Positions 27,133-36,434 of a stretch of DNA of 64,000 nt are shown here, piece after piece. The notes beneath the pieces are model-generated. The model did no database searches. It was not told the origin of the DNA and saw nothing but the letters and a program-made list of their open reading frames with translations. The stretch comes from Firmicutes bacterium HGW-Firmicutes-7 (lineage in GTDB: Bacteria; Bacillota; Clostridia; Lachnospirales; Vallitaleaceae). The position numbers and the translations under genes were made by a program. The stretch spans positions 1 to 64,000 of the forward strand of contig PGZO01000009.1 of the NCBI GenBank assembly GCA_002841375.1, given 5' to 3'. How positions within the stretch are numbered: position 1 is the stretch's first letter; the number at the start of each line of letters is the position of its first letter.

Positions 27133-27965
27133 AGATTTTTCAGTATGGCTTTATGCAAAAGGCTTTCTTGGTAGGATTATTAATTGCTATTATTACGCCT
27201 TGCATTGGAATGATTGTTGTGTTAAAAAGGCTTTCAATGATTGGAGATTCACTTTCTCACAATTCTTTAGCAGGGGTTGCTGCAGGCTTGGCATTTGGGT
27301 TTAATCCAATACTCGGCGCTGTAATATTTTCAGTAACGGCTGCATTTGGTATAGAACGAATTCGAAAGGCTTTCCCTCAATATGCTGAAATAGCTATAGC
27401 AGTTATTATGTCAACAGGCATTGGTTTTGCAGGTGTATTATCAGGCTTTGTTAAAAATAGTGCTAATTTTACCGGTTTTCTTTTTGGAAGTATTGTAGCC
27501 ATTACAGATTTTGAACTTTATATTGTAATTGGATTAAGTAGTATTGTAATGTTAGCAGTGCTGCTATTATATAAGGAATTATTTTATGTTACCTTTGATG
27601 AAGAATCTGCTAGACTAGCGGGCGTTCCTATTAAGATAGTAGATTTTATTTTCACACTTTTAACAGCGATTACAATTTCAATCTCAGCAAGAACGGTGGG
27701 CGCACTTGTTATTTCTTCACTGATGGTTTTACCTGTTGCAACTGCAATGCAATTTGCAAGAAGCTATAAGCAAACAATGATCTATTCTATATTTATTGCA
27801 ATATTTTGCACTATGATAGGTTTATATATTTCGTATTATGGTGGATTAAAGCCAGGTGGAACGATAGTATTAGTTGGCGTTCTAGTATTGTTACTAGGAA
27901 TAGGCTATAAGAATATTATTAGAAAAAACTTTTTAAAGAAGGTATCTAAAGGTAAAACGATCTAG
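27126..27965 (+). CDS. znuB: Zinc/manganese-type ABC transporter permease (ZnuB-like)
   Basis: A 279-residue permease of the ABC-3 family with about eight membrane segments. Conserved parts are RLSMIGDSLSHNSLAGVAAG, the segment with SARTVGALVISSLMVLPVATA, and YGGLKPGGTIVL. It forms the membrane channel of the metal importer with the overlapping ATPase. The ATG lies inside the end of the ATPase gene after AGGTGAA. No metal-responsive operator was seen upstream of this pair. Confidence 0.88.
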   Translation: MLEIFQYGFMQKAFLVGLLIAIITPCIGMIVVLKRLSMIGDSLSHNSLAGVAAGLAFGFNPILGAVIFSVTAAFGIERIRKAFPQYAEIAIAVIMSTGIGFAGVLSGFVKNSANFTGFLFGSIVAITDFELYIVIGLSSIVMLAVLLLYKELFYVTFDEESARLAGVPIKIVDFIFTLLTAITISISARTVGALVISSLMVLPVATAMQFARSYKQTMIYSIFIAIFCTMIGLYISYYGGLKPGGTIVLVGVLVLLLGIGYKNIIRKNFLKKVSKGKTI

Positions 27966-28060
27966 GAAAGATCGTATAATCTCTATAATGAGGCACTTTC
28001 GATAAACTCAGAGCAAGATAAAATAGCAAGAAAAAATTATGAGTTTTTTAATTTAATATG

Positions 28061-28089
28061 TAGACTGATGTAATAAGCTATGATATAAT
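28061..28089 (+). promoter_or_regulatory. Promoter of uracil permease gene
   Basis: TAGACT (28061-28066), 17-base spacer, TATAAT (28084-28089). Confidence 0.6.
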
Positions 28090-28144
28090 TGGCAACGGGC
28101 TATATGTATAGTCCATGATTAGGTTAATTTACATTGAATCCATT

Positions 28145-28177
28145 CTTCCTGTAGTATAAACATAGGAAGCTTTTTTT
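28145..28177 (+). terminator. Leader terminator/attenuator of uraA
   Basis: CTTCCTGT and ATAGGAAG pair over eight bases and are followed by seven T, between promoter and start codon. AGTCC...AGGTT upstream loosely resembles a PyrR-binding loop but the loop length differs. Confidence 0.65.
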
Positions 28178-28209
28178 AGGATAAGAAAAAAATACGGAGG
28201 ATAGAAATC

Positions 28210-29508
28210 ATGCAAAGAAAAGTTATTCAAGTCGAAGAAAAAGTTCCGTTTTTACAAGGCTTACCTTTAAGTTTTCAACATCTTTTTGCCATGTTCGGCG
28301 CCTCGGTGCTCGTTCCTTTTCTTCTTAACGATGCCGCTAAAACACAAGTTATTGACCCATCCTTAGTTTTACTTATGAATGGTATTGGAACACTTCTTTA
28401 CATATTCTTATGTAAAGGGAGATCACCAGCATTTCTTGGTTCAAGCTTTGCGTTTATTGTACCAGCACAATTAATTATTACAAGCTCATCAGATGCTGTA
28501 GGTAATTATTCAAATGTATTAGGTGGATTTATAGTTTCAGCATTTATATTTTGTATTGTCGCGTTAATTGTTGGCGTTGTAGGTACAGAATGGTTAAATG
28601 TAGTATTGCCACCAGCTGCAATGGGGCCGATCGTAGCCTTAATTGGTCTAGATCTTGCACATACAGCTACGGAGATGGCAGGTCTGACACCAACTGATGG
28701 TGTATTTGATTCAAAGGCTATTATTGTCTCCTTGTTTACACTTGCAGTTGTCATATTAGGAACACTACTTTTTAGAGGATTCTTTTCTATCATACCAATA
28801 TTATTCGGTGTATTATCTGGATACACGTTGGCAGCATTTTTAGGAATGGTAGATTTCACTAAGATAACAGGTGAAAGCGTTAAAATTCTTTCAATGCCAA
28901 CTTTTGTTCTGCCAACTTTTGATATAACGGCTATTATGATTATCATTCCAGCTACTTTAGTTGTTATTTCAGAGCATATTGGGCATCTTTTTGTAACAGG
29001 AAATATTGTAGGACGCGACCTTACTAAGGATCCTGGACTACACAGATCTCTTCTTGGTGACGGATTATCATCTATGATATCAGGATTTGCAGGTTCTGTG
29101 CCAACGACTACTTATGGTGAGAACATGGGCGTTATGGCAATAACAAAAGTTTATAGTGTTTGGATAATTGGTGGTGCAGGTGTTATATCCATTATTCTTG
29201 CATTTTTTGGGAACCTTTCTGGCGCTATTTCAAGTATACCTGTTCCTGTAATGGGTGGTATTTGTATTTTGCTCTTTGGTGTCATCGCTGCATCAGGTAT
29301 TAGAATGCTCGTTGAAGCAAAGGTTGACTATAGTAATTCAAAAAATCTAATTCTTACTTCCGTCATTTTGATCGTTGGTATTAGCCAAGTGGCAATTAAG
29401 ATTGGAAGTGTTGAACTAAAAGGAATGGTTTTAGCGACTGTAGTGGGTATGTTATTAAGTCTTATGATTTATTTATTTGATAAATTAAAGCTTACGAATG
29501 ATAATTAA
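28210..29508 (+). CDS. uraA: Uracil permease (UraA, NCS2 family)
   Basis: A 432-residue membrane transporter very similar in pattern to E. coli UraA: LPLSFQHLFAMFGASVLVPF, GTLLYIFLCKGRSPAFLGSSFAFI, PPAAMGPIVALIGLDLA, the substrate-site VVISEHIGHL and TTYGENMGVMA. About 14 membrane segments are expected. It imports uracil by proton symport for salvage. An attenuator-like leader suggests pyrimidine control, probably by PyrR, though the binding site is not a clear match. ATG follows CGGAGGA; a perfect terminator ends the gene. Confidence 0.95.
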   Translation: MQRKVIQVEEKVPFLQGLPLSFQHLFAMFGASVLVPFLLNDAAKTQVIDPSLVLLMNGIGTLLYIFLCKGRSPAFLGSSFAFIVPAQLIITSSSDAVGNYSNVLGGFIVSAFIFCIVALIVGVVGTEWLNVVLPPAAMGPIVALIGLDLAHTATEMAGLTPTDGVFDSKAIIVSLFTLAVVILGTLLFRGFFSIIPILFGVLSGYTLAAFLGMVDFTKITGESVKILSMPTFVLPTFDITAIMIIIPATLVVISEHIGHLFVTGNIVGRDLTKDPGLHRSLLGDGLSSMISGFAGSVPTTTYGENMGVMAITKVYSVWIIGGAGVISIILAFFGNLSGAISSIPVPVMGGICILLFGVIAASGIRMLVEAKVDYSNSKNLILTSVILIVGISQVAIKIGSVELKGMVLATVVGMLLSLMIYLFDKLKLTNDN

Positions 29509-29579
29509 GTAAAGAGATTATTCAAGCCAAGATTAGTCATATTGCAATAGGAGTATTTAGCAAAAATATAGTTATTTGA

Positions 29580-29621
29580 GGCGTGTAAAACATAGAATAT
29601 GATATGTTTTACACGCCTTTT
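29580..29621 (+). terminator. Terminator after uraA
   Basis: Perfect 15-bp arms GGCGTGTAAAACATA and TATGTTTTACACGCC with an 8-base loop, then TTTTC. Confidence 0.9.
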
Positions 29622-29737
29622 CTATATAGAAGTTTGTATAAAATATATAGACATTATGTTACAAGCACCAACAAGGCATAGGTACATATATTAATCATAA
29701 GGTAAGTAATTAAAGTGAAACTTATGGAGGTATTTGT

Positions 29738-30826
29738 ATGCCTAAAGGTAAAATCAAGCACCTGTTTCCAGGTGGTAATACTTCTCTTGGCTTTTTTAGC
29801 TTTTATTCTAATATCATAAACCAAGAGGAAGCAGATCGGTTAATAATTATTAAGGGAGGTCCCGGTGTCGGAAAATCTACTTTTATGAAAAAGGTCGGAG
29901 AGCAATTGCTTGAGATGGGATATGATGCCGAATATTTGCACTGTTCATCAGATAATAATTCTCTAGATGGTGTTAAAATTCCTGAACTGAAAGTAGCTAT
30001 TATTGATGGAACATCACCCCATGTCGTAGACCCCAAAAGCCCAGGAGTAGTTGATGAAATTCTGAATTTTGGTGAGTTTTGGGATGATCGAGGTATTAGG
30101 GTTCATAAGGAAGAAATTCTTTTAATTAACAAAGAATTATCAGCTATATTTGCAAGCGCATATAAGTATTTGAAGGCAGCTTACTTAGTTTATGAAGACA
30201 GTATTGTTGTATATAACAATGCATTTAATAGAGGAGAAGTAAATCTTTTTACAATGGAATTAATAGATGAAATCTTTAATAATCGATCAATAGCTATAGA
30301 GGAAGGGGTACAAAGAAGCTTATTTGTAAGTGCCATTACGCCTAAAGGATTATGCAATTACCTTGATGAACTATTAACAGTGAGAAATGTTTATGAACTT
30401 ATAGGGGAAATAGGAACAGGAGAGGAAATGATCGTTCAGAAAATTAAGTTAGCTGCCATTGAGAGAGGCTATGACGTCGAAGCCTATTATTGTGCACTAA
30501 ATCCAAGTAAACTTGAGCATTTAATCATTCCAGCATTAGATGTTGCGATAACTACATCTAATGAATATCATAATTCGACGGTTAAGAAGTGTAAGACAAT
30601 TGACATGCAGATGTTTTATAATGAAAATTTAATTGAAGAGCATAGTGAGACTTTGATGCAAAACAAAGAAGAATTCGAACATTTAATGAACATTGCGTTG
30701 CAAACAATCAGCAAGGCTAAAGCGCTTCATGATAAGCTAGAATCTTTCTATATCCCCAATATTAATTTTTTAGAGGTTGATAAATGCTTTAACAAGACAA
30801 TGGCTAAAATAGTCGGAAATATTTAA
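29738..30826 (+). CDS. P-loop ATPase-like protein (PRK06851 family)
   Basis: A 362-residue protein with a Walker A motif IKGGPGVGKST at about 40-48. An IIDGTSPHVVDPK stretch at about 88-100 is the typical follow-up of the PRK06851 family, whose members are conserved in spore-forming Firmicutes. The C-terminal half, which in longer relatives holds a second P-loop, has GEIGTGEEMI but no clear Walker A. Function unknown; ATP or GTP binding is a safe inference. It is monocistronic with a strong ribosome site and terminator. Confidence 0.75.
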   Translation: MPKGKIKHLFPGGNTSLGFFSFYSNIINQEEADRLIIIKGGPGVGKSTFMKKVGEQLLEMGYDAEYLHCSSDNNSLDGVKIPELKVAIIDGTSPHVVDPKSPGVVDEILNFGEFWDDRGIRVHKEEILLINKELSAIFASAYKYLKAAYLVYEDSIVVYNNAFNRGEVNLFTMELIDEIFNNRSIAIEEGVQRSLFVSAITPKGLCNYLDELLTVRNVYELIGEIGTGEEMIVQKIKLAAIERGYDVEAYYCALNPSKLEHLIIPALDVAITTSNEYHNSTVKKCKTIDMQMFYNENLIEEHSETLMQNKEEFEHLMNIALQTISKAKALHDKLESFYIPNINFLEVDKCFNKTMAKIVGNI

Positions 30827-30833
30827 GAAACTA

Positions 30834-30867
30834 AAAAGTGGTTAATCCTAAAGGTTAACCACTTTTT
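30834..30867 (+). terminator. Terminator after P-loop protein
   Basis: AAAAGTGGTTAA and TTAACCACTTTTT arms with a short loop. Confidence 0.9.
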
Positions 30868-31046
30868 ATGAGTTATGTTAACTAACTTGATATTATTTTA
30901 ATTATTCTACAGATAAAAAAGTTAAAATTTTACATTAATAGTGCCCGAAATTGACGTTGATATGGTATAATTATACTAATGCTTATTGTCCTATTAATCC
31001 TCTTGTTAATAGGAAATAACAAATAATTTAGGGAGGTACGGAGAAA

Positions 31047-32855
31047 GTGAAGAAAATAAGACAAATAGTTGTATTTTTAGTTACGTTATCAATGATTTTT
31101 TCCATGTTCGTAACAAGCTATGCAGCTGATGAGGAAAAAGTAATTCAGATTATTTCCTTTAATGATTTACATGGTGCATTGGCTGAAGGTAGTAGTGATA
31201 TGGGGTGGGCGAAGATGGTTGCAGCTGTAAATGCTGTGAAAGAAATGAACCCCAATACTGTAGTAGTCTCTGCAGGAGATAATTTCCAAGGTACTGCAAT
31301 GAGTAATTTAACTCACGGAGAACCAGTTAATGAAATGATGAAGCAATTAGGTGTTACTGTATCAGCAGTTGGAAATCATGAGTTTGATTGGGGTACCAAC
31401 AATTTTGAAAAATGGGCTTCTGATGGAGGGTATGACTTCCTTGCATCAAATATATATGATAAAACAACTGGAAACCCTGTGACATGGGCGAGCCCATATA
31501 AGGTTGTTACCGTAGATGGCGTGAAGATTGGCTTGATCGGTATTGCAACACCTGAAACTTTAACAAAAACAAAAGCTGAACATGTTGCTAATTTAGAATT
31601 TAAGGATCCTGCTGTAGCTACTCAAGTTTGGATTGATTATTTAGAAGCTGGTAATGCTACTGAAGGAATCCCAGATATAATTATAGCAGTAACCCACGTA
31701 GGTGCTGAACAAGAAAGTAAAGGAACAGATGTAACAGTTGCTGTAACAGGCACGGATATTGAAAATCTTTGTACAAATACAAAAGGTTTAGATGGCGTAA
31801 TTACTGGACACACCCATACTTCTGTTGCAGGCTATATTAATGATGTAGCTGTTGTTCAAGCATATAAACAAGGCAGGGCATTAGGACAGTTAATCGTTAC
31901 CCTTAATGCTGACAATACTGTGAAAAGTGTTGTTCCTGCAGTTTTGGATTATACAAAAGATAAGGAACAGCTTGTTGCTGACGAAACAGCTAAAGCAGCC
32001 TTTGATCAATGGAATAAGAACCTTAGTCCAATTCTAGATGAAAAACTAGGTGTCGCGACAGGTACACTTACTCATGACAATAAATCAAACGTTAGTGTAC
32101 TTGGTAAGTGGGTATGTGAAGCAATGGCAGAGGCAACTGGTGCTGAGATTGCGTTGCAAAATGGAGGCGGATTAAGAACAGAAATTCCAGAGGGTGATAT
32201 TACATATGGGCTAATGTACACTGTAATGCCTTTTGATAATACTTTGGTGACAATGAATATGACTGGCTCAGATATATTAAAGGCAGTTGAGCATGGAATT
32301 GACCTACCTACAGCTGGTTTTGGCTCTTTTAGTGGGTTAAAGGTTGAATATGATCCAACACTTACTTATGGTTCTAAAGTAACGAGTATTACGTTAATGG
32401 ATGGAACAACATTAGATATGAATAAAACATATAAAGTGGTTACAAATGACTTTTTAGTAACTGGTGGTGATGGATATGATTTTAGTGGAGCGACTGATAT
32501 TGTTGATACCTTTATACCAATTAGAGATATGCTTGTTGACAAGGTGAAAGCTGAAGTTAATATTTCTGCTGTAGAGGTTGATTATGTAACAATAAAAGCA
32601 TCCGTAGTAGAACCAATACCAGAACCAATACCAGAACCAATATCAGAACCAGCACCACAACTAGTACCAGCAACACCTGCAACACCAGTAATTACACAAA
32701 CGACCGAAACAATATACATTGTTCAGCCAGGTGATGTGCTTTGGATTATTGCAAAGAAGTATAACATGACATATGAGGAATTAGGAGCATACAACAAATT
32801 AGTAAACAATCATCTAATCTATCCTAATCAAAAATTACTAATACCGGTTAAATAA
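31047..32855 (+). CDS. Secreted 5'-nucleotidase/2',3'-cyclic phosphodiesterase with C-terminal LysM
   Basis: A 602-residue exported enzyme. A signal peptide (1-26, cleavage after SYA) precedes a calcineurin-like phosphoesterase domain with dimetal motifs FNDLHG, AGDNFQG, GNHEFDWG, THVG and GHTHT. A 5'-nucleotidase C-terminal domain (about 325-500) has NGGGLR and NDFLVTGGDGY. A proline-rich linker with E-P-I-P repeats leads to one LysM domain (about 555-602) that should hold the enzyme on peptidoglycan. It releases phosphate or nucleosides from nucleotides outside the cell. Start is GTG 31047 behind GGGAGG. Confidence 0.95.
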   Translation: MKKIRQIVVFLVTLSMIFSMFVTSYAADEEKVIQIISFNDLHGALAEGSSDMGWAKMVAAVNAVKEMNPNTVVVSAGDNFQGTAMSNLTHGEPVNEMMKQLGVTVSAVGNHEFDWGTNNFEKWASDGGYDFLASNIYDKTTGNPVTWASPYKVVTVDGVKIGLIGIATPETLTKTKAEHVANLEFKDPAVATQVWIDYLEAGNATEGIPDIIIAVTHVGAEQESKGTDVTVAVTGTDIENLCTNTKGLDGVITGHTHTSVAGYINDVAVVQAYKQGRALGQLIVTLNADNTVKSVVPAVLDYTKDKEQLVADETAKAAFDQWNKNLSPILDEKLGVATGTLTHDNKSNVSVLGKWVCEAMAEATGAEIALQNGGGLRTEIPEGDITYGLMYTVMPFDNTLVTMNMTGSDILKAVEHGIDLPTAGFGSFSGLKVEYDPTLTYGSKVTSITLMDGTTLDMNKTYKVVTNDFLVTGGDGYDFSGATDIVDTFIPIRDMLVDKVKAEVNISAVEVDYVTIKASVVEPIPEPIPEPISEPAPQLVPATPATPVITQTTETIYIVQPGDVLWIIAKKYNMTYEELGAYNKLVNNHLIYPNQKLLIPVK

Positions 32856-32878
32856 TTTTGACGACATAGTATTAAAAT

Positions 32879-32920
32879 AACTAAGACACAGTTTAAAAAT
32901 AAACTGTGTCTTAGTTATTT
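32879..32920. terminator. Bidirectional terminator
   Basis: Perfect 15-bp arms CTAAGACACAGTTTA and TAAACTGTGTCTTAG between two convergent genes; T-rich on both strands. Confidence 0.85.
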
Positions 32921-35387
32921 ACATTTCTTTATAAAATTTTAAATTTTCTTCAAGTACGATATCTTTTGATATATTGTTGTCCAGTAGTTTGTTGTAACGC
33001 CTTTCTAATTCAATCGCTTTTTTACTTCTCGCTGTACTGAAGGGCATAGCAATATCATTAAAAATAGGTTGTTTTTCTAATTTTTGGCGGATAGATTTGT
33101 TAAAAGGACAGTGTTTATACAAGATACTTCTAGCAACTTTGTTAAGACGCACATTTCCTTTGCATTCATGTTTAATCCAAATTTCGTAATCAGCAGTAAA
33201 TATTTCTCTCATTTGGCTGTTATTTCTCTGAATTTGAGTTTTGACTTTATCTTTTGCTTCTTCTGATAAATCTTTATTTTTCTTATAAAACTGAATATAG
33301 TCCATATATTCTGAGGTTAAAGATGGTATCGTTATGTCATTCCAGGCCATTCCCATCATTGTTCGACATAATTCCCATCGAAAGTTGCCGATTAGTTTAA
33401 TTAACATATCTTCTAAGTTTTCGCTTGTAAAGGCAGGGAGAATAATTCGTCCAGGCGTATTACGTGCCCTACCTGTAATATCTTGCCACATACTTCCTCT
33501 AAAACCAAATGTTGGCATTAGTATAATGTCTGGAGCTACAGTTTTTGATATAAGTTCTTTTTCAATATCGCTCTTTGGATTATGGTAAAAAATCTCTCGG
33601 TTAAAAGCAGAGAAGTCTACCTCTAAAATTTTACTTATAACACGATCTATCATATCTCTCGTAACAAAAGATTTGGATAAGTCTCTCGTAATCATATCGC
33701 TATGTAAAATTGGGAAATATGAATTGATTTGGCCATAACAGAGACGTTGATTCGTTTTAAACATATTATTTATTTCGAAATTCAACCTTGCATCTGTATC
33801 ATTGTTGTATCTAATTTTGTCATTATCTGATACCTGTCTTTTTTTCTTCATCTCTCTAAAAACGTCAAAGTAATCTTGATCAAATTCGTTCGTTGACGGA
33901 TCTTTTTCCATGGTATGAACAAGTGTGAGCCATTCTTTAATATTATAGGTGGTGCAATGACCATTACAAGAAGATTTATCAATAAGCTTATAAAGATAAA
34001 GAACTTGTTCAGTTTTAAGGAGTCTTTCATCCATATACCCGTATGTAAGAAACATTTCAAATAATCTTGATTTGTTATTTTCAGTTTTAACTTTTTTTAG
34101 AACCAATTCATATAGTTCAAAGAATATTGGTGTAATGATATTTGCAATACTACGTTCGGTCACATCTGTAGTTAGCTTATCTTTAAATGAAATAAAAGTA
34201 TTAAGACTACTTCGCAACAAATCAGCTTTTTCATTCGATATTTCAGAGTATCGAATAATCCGCTCTGCACTATCCACTAATTCTTCAGGAATATTTTTAA
34301 GTTCATCGAGATCAGACCCATTAACCTCACTTGAATTAGAATCTGAAAGTACCTTTACCTGGTTGCTTACGTTTATTAAATGATTAAGATCGACGTTTAA
34401 GTCGTAGTGATAATCATCTTGGAAAGCAATAGTGATATCAGTGATTTTTTTTACAAGATGGTCTAATAGTTGAAATAATTCTTCAGGATTCTGGTTATAT
34501 TTTTTAACCTCAGTAATAAGATTAATAAGTTCGGAAATAATACAGTTTTCACCTTCAAGGTAGATTTTTTTGAAGTACTTTTCACATAACAATATTGCAT
34601 CTTTTATATTGTAATTTATTTTATCAAAGGTTTGTGCAGCATCAACAAAGTGGTGCTGTGAGATGTAATCATCTGCACTAAAAAAACTCTTTCTTAATTG
34701 AAGCGGAAGTGCAATGATATGCTTATAGTATTCGAGTTTGCTCTTCGTAGTTTCATCGAGGTAGATATAGTCCACATCTGTTAATCCTAATATCTCTTGT
34801 TCTAAAAATTGTGGTGTAAACTGCAATGGTAATAGGTCTGAACTTTTGAATAGTTGATACTTTTCTTGTGCTTCGCTTAAATATAAAGAGGAAGGCATAT
34901 GTGTTAAATTATACTTGTCCTTTAATATCCAAAAAAGCATTGATAGATTATCTGCTAATACACTAAGCGTTTCCATCCATTTCTCAAATTTTAAAAGAGC
35001 ATCATAGGTTTGGCCCATCATAGAGGATATAGAAGTAATAGAAAAAGAAGCATATTCTTTTTGAGCGTGAAGGAGTTCGGTAAATTGATCCAATCCTGTT
35101 ACAGGGTATGAAAACAGGCTAGAGTTTTCAGCGGCTCGGTAACTTAATGAATACTTTCCTCTCAGAAATAAATCAATCGTACCAATAAAAATATTCTGAT
35201 CTACTGAATATATTCTAAAGCTATCTTTTAATACGTTGTTTGTATTTCTATTATCATCGTCATGAGGAGATAGGAATATATCTACCTTACCTTTTAATAA
35301 AACGTTAAGTGACTCCACCTTTTGTCCTTCAAGAAAGATTGTGTCGCCCTTAGAAACAGAATAATTACCTGACAAATTAGTACTCAT
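32919..35387 (-). CDS. Large cyclic-nucleotide-binding-domain protein of unknown function
   Basis: An 822-residue cytoplasmic protein. Residues 1-130 look like a cNMP-binding (Crp-type) beta-roll: GDTIFLEGQKVESLNVLLKGKVDIFL, then FIGTIDLFLRGKYSLSYRAAE. No HTH follows. The rest is mainly helical with no domain I can name; a cluster of Cys-x3-Cys (SSCNGHCTT, near 480) and a conserved-looking block APDIILMPTFGFRGSMWQDI with a later RTMMGMAWNDI stand out. No signal peptide or membrane segment. It is monocistronic. Such proteins occur in some Clostridia as uncharacterised; a signalling role is inference from the sensor domain. Confidence 0.8.
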   Translation of the reverse strand: MSTNLSGNYSVSKGDTIFLEGQKVESLNVLLKGKVDIFLSPHDDDNRNTNNVLKDSFRIYSVDQNIFIGTIDLFLRGKYSLSYRAAENSSLFSYPVTGLDQFTELLHAQKEYASFSITSISSMMGQTYDALLKFEKWMETLSVLADNLSMLFWILKDKYNLTHMPSSLYLSEAQEKYQLFKSSDLLPLQFTPQFLEQEILGLTDVDYIYLDETTKSKLEYYKHIIALPLQLRKSFFSADDYISQHHFVDAAQTFDKINYNIKDAILLCEKYFKKIYLEGENCIISELINLITEVKKYNQNPEELFQLLDHLVKKITDITIAFQDDYHYDLNVDLNHLINVSNQVKVLSDSNSSEVNGSDLDELKNIPEELVDSAERIIRYSEISNEKADLLRSSLNTFISFKDKLTTDVTERSIANIITPIFFELYELVLKKVKTENNKSRLFEMFLTYGYMDERLLKTEQVLYLYKLIDKSSCNGHCTTYNIKEWLTLVHTMEKDPSTNEFDQDYFDVFREMKKKRQVSDNDKIRYNNDTDARLNFEINNMFKTNQRLCYGQINSYFPILHSDMITRDLSKSFVTRDMIDRVISKILEVDFSAFNREIFYHNPKSDIEKELISKTVAPDIILMPTFGFRGSMWQDITGRARNTPGRIILPAFTSENLEDMLIKLIGNFRWELCRTMMGMAWNDITIPSLTSEYMDYIQFYKKNKDLSEEAKDKVKTQIQRNNSQMREIFTADYEIWIKHECKGNVRLNKVARSILYKHCPFNKSIRQKLEKQPIFNDIAMPFSTARSKKAIELERRYNKLLDNNISKDIVLEENLKFYKEM

Positions 35388-35491
35388 AATATGCTCACCT
35401 ATCCTATAATGTATTATTTCTAAAAATTATTAAGTAGATAATTTATTTAAAGAAATTATTTAACATTAATATCTAATAATGTAATATTTTT

Positions 35492-35520
35492 AGTATAGCA
35501 CTTCATTTGCTGGTTAGCAA
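35492..35520 (-). promoter_or_regulatory. Promoter of the cNMP-domain gene
   Basis: Minus-strand TTGCTA (35515-35520), 17-base spacer, TATACT (35492-35497). Confidence 0.65.
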
Positions 35521-35570
35521 TCATTAGAAAGTCCTAATAAAAAGCACATTTATATATAAATCAAATCATA

Positions 35571-35608
35571 TAAAGCCTACATGATTAGAGGTTAACACAT
35601 AGGCTTTA
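35571..35608 (-). terminator. Terminator after ndk
   Basis: TAAAGCCTA and TAGGCTTTA arms, 20-base loop; on the minus strand a short T-rich tail follows. Confidence 0.6.
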
Positions 35609-35628
35609 AGTTAAAAGGTAATCTTGTG

Positions 35629-36045
35629 TTAAGAATCAAATCTTATTAAATCTTTCCATATTTCAATTTCCACCCTAGCAGCCTCAACAGATTCTGAACC
35701 ATGAACTGCATTTCTTTGAACGGTTTCTCCAAACATATATCTTATAGTTCCTGGTCTTGCTTTCAATGGATTGGTTGAACCGTTTATTTCTCTAACAATG
35801 CTCACCACATTTTCACCTTCTAATACGAGTACGATTACTTCCGAAGAAGACATAAAATCTAATAAATTATCATAAAACTCCCTTCCTTGATGGGCCTGAT
35901 AATGATTTCCTAAAACTTCTCTAGTGGGTAAACATCTATGGGCATGAATTATATCTAAACGATTATCTTCATACATTGAAATGATTTTTCCAGCTAGTTT
36001 TTTTATTACTGCTTCAGGCTTAATAATAACTAAAGTTCTTTCCAT
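35629..36045 (-). CDS. ndk: Nucleoside diphosphate kinase
   Basis: A 138-residue Ndk that transfers gamma-phosphate from ATP to NDPs through a phosphohistidine. Motifs: ERTLVIIKPEAV at the N-terminus, the GRxFYDNLLDFMSSS region, and NAVHGSES with the catalytic histidine. Normal length and sequence. Start ATG with GGCGAGTG upstream. It is monocistronic. Confidence 0.95.
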   Translation of the reverse strand: MERTLVIIKPEAVIKKLAGKIISMYEDNRLDIIHAHRCLPTREVLGNHYQAHQGREFYDNLLDFMSSSEVIVLVLEGENVVSIVREINGSTNPLKARPGTIRYMFGETVQRNAVHGSESVEAARVEIEIWKDLIRFDS

Positions 36046-36363
36046 AATAAATCACTCGCCTTTCGTTAAATTTAGGGTCTCTTTATGATTTGATTTCATT
36101 TTACTGTAGTAAATTTCATTCTATTATAACATTAACAGGTAAGTGCTTCAAGAAATGTTATTGAAGCCTACGTAGGAAGGCGTTCATATCTCTAACGTGT
36201 TTCTTCTATAGTTTTGACATCAAATGCAAATGTTATAGCAAGATATGAAAATAAAATGGATAAATAGTTAAAGTTGGTAGCATAATATCTAAAATATTAC
36301 GAAGGGAGCGTATCCCTTGATAACATCCTAAATGGATACAGAGTAAAATAGTGAAAAAAATAC
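36046..36363. other. Intergenic region before zinc operon, no gene seen
   Basis: Between divergent ndk and znuA. It contains a CCTACGTAGGAAGG dyad near 36168-36182, related to the TAGGAAAG repeats, and a short AAGGGA/TCCCTT hairpin at 36302-36318. No reading frame was supported. Confidence 0.4.
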
Positions 36364-36414
36364 TTGCATTACGTATTGACATATTATATAATGCAAATGA
36401 GAATGATTTGCATT
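36364..36414 (+). promoter_or_regulatory. znuA promoter with Zur/Fur-type palindrome
   Basis: TTGCAT (36364-36369), 17-base spacer, TATAAT (36387-36392). AATGCAAAT (36390-36398) and ATTTGCATT (36406-36414) form a perfect 9-bp inverted repeat around GAGAATG, overlapping the -10 box and start point. The layout fits repression by the Fur-family protein encoded in the same operon. Confidence 0.8.
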
Positions 36415-36434
36415 AAAAAAGGAGGTATTTTATT

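Noticed and set aside
28506-28946. Minus-strand open frame of 146 codons inside uraA
   Set aside because: Antisense shadow of a strongly recognised transporter gene.
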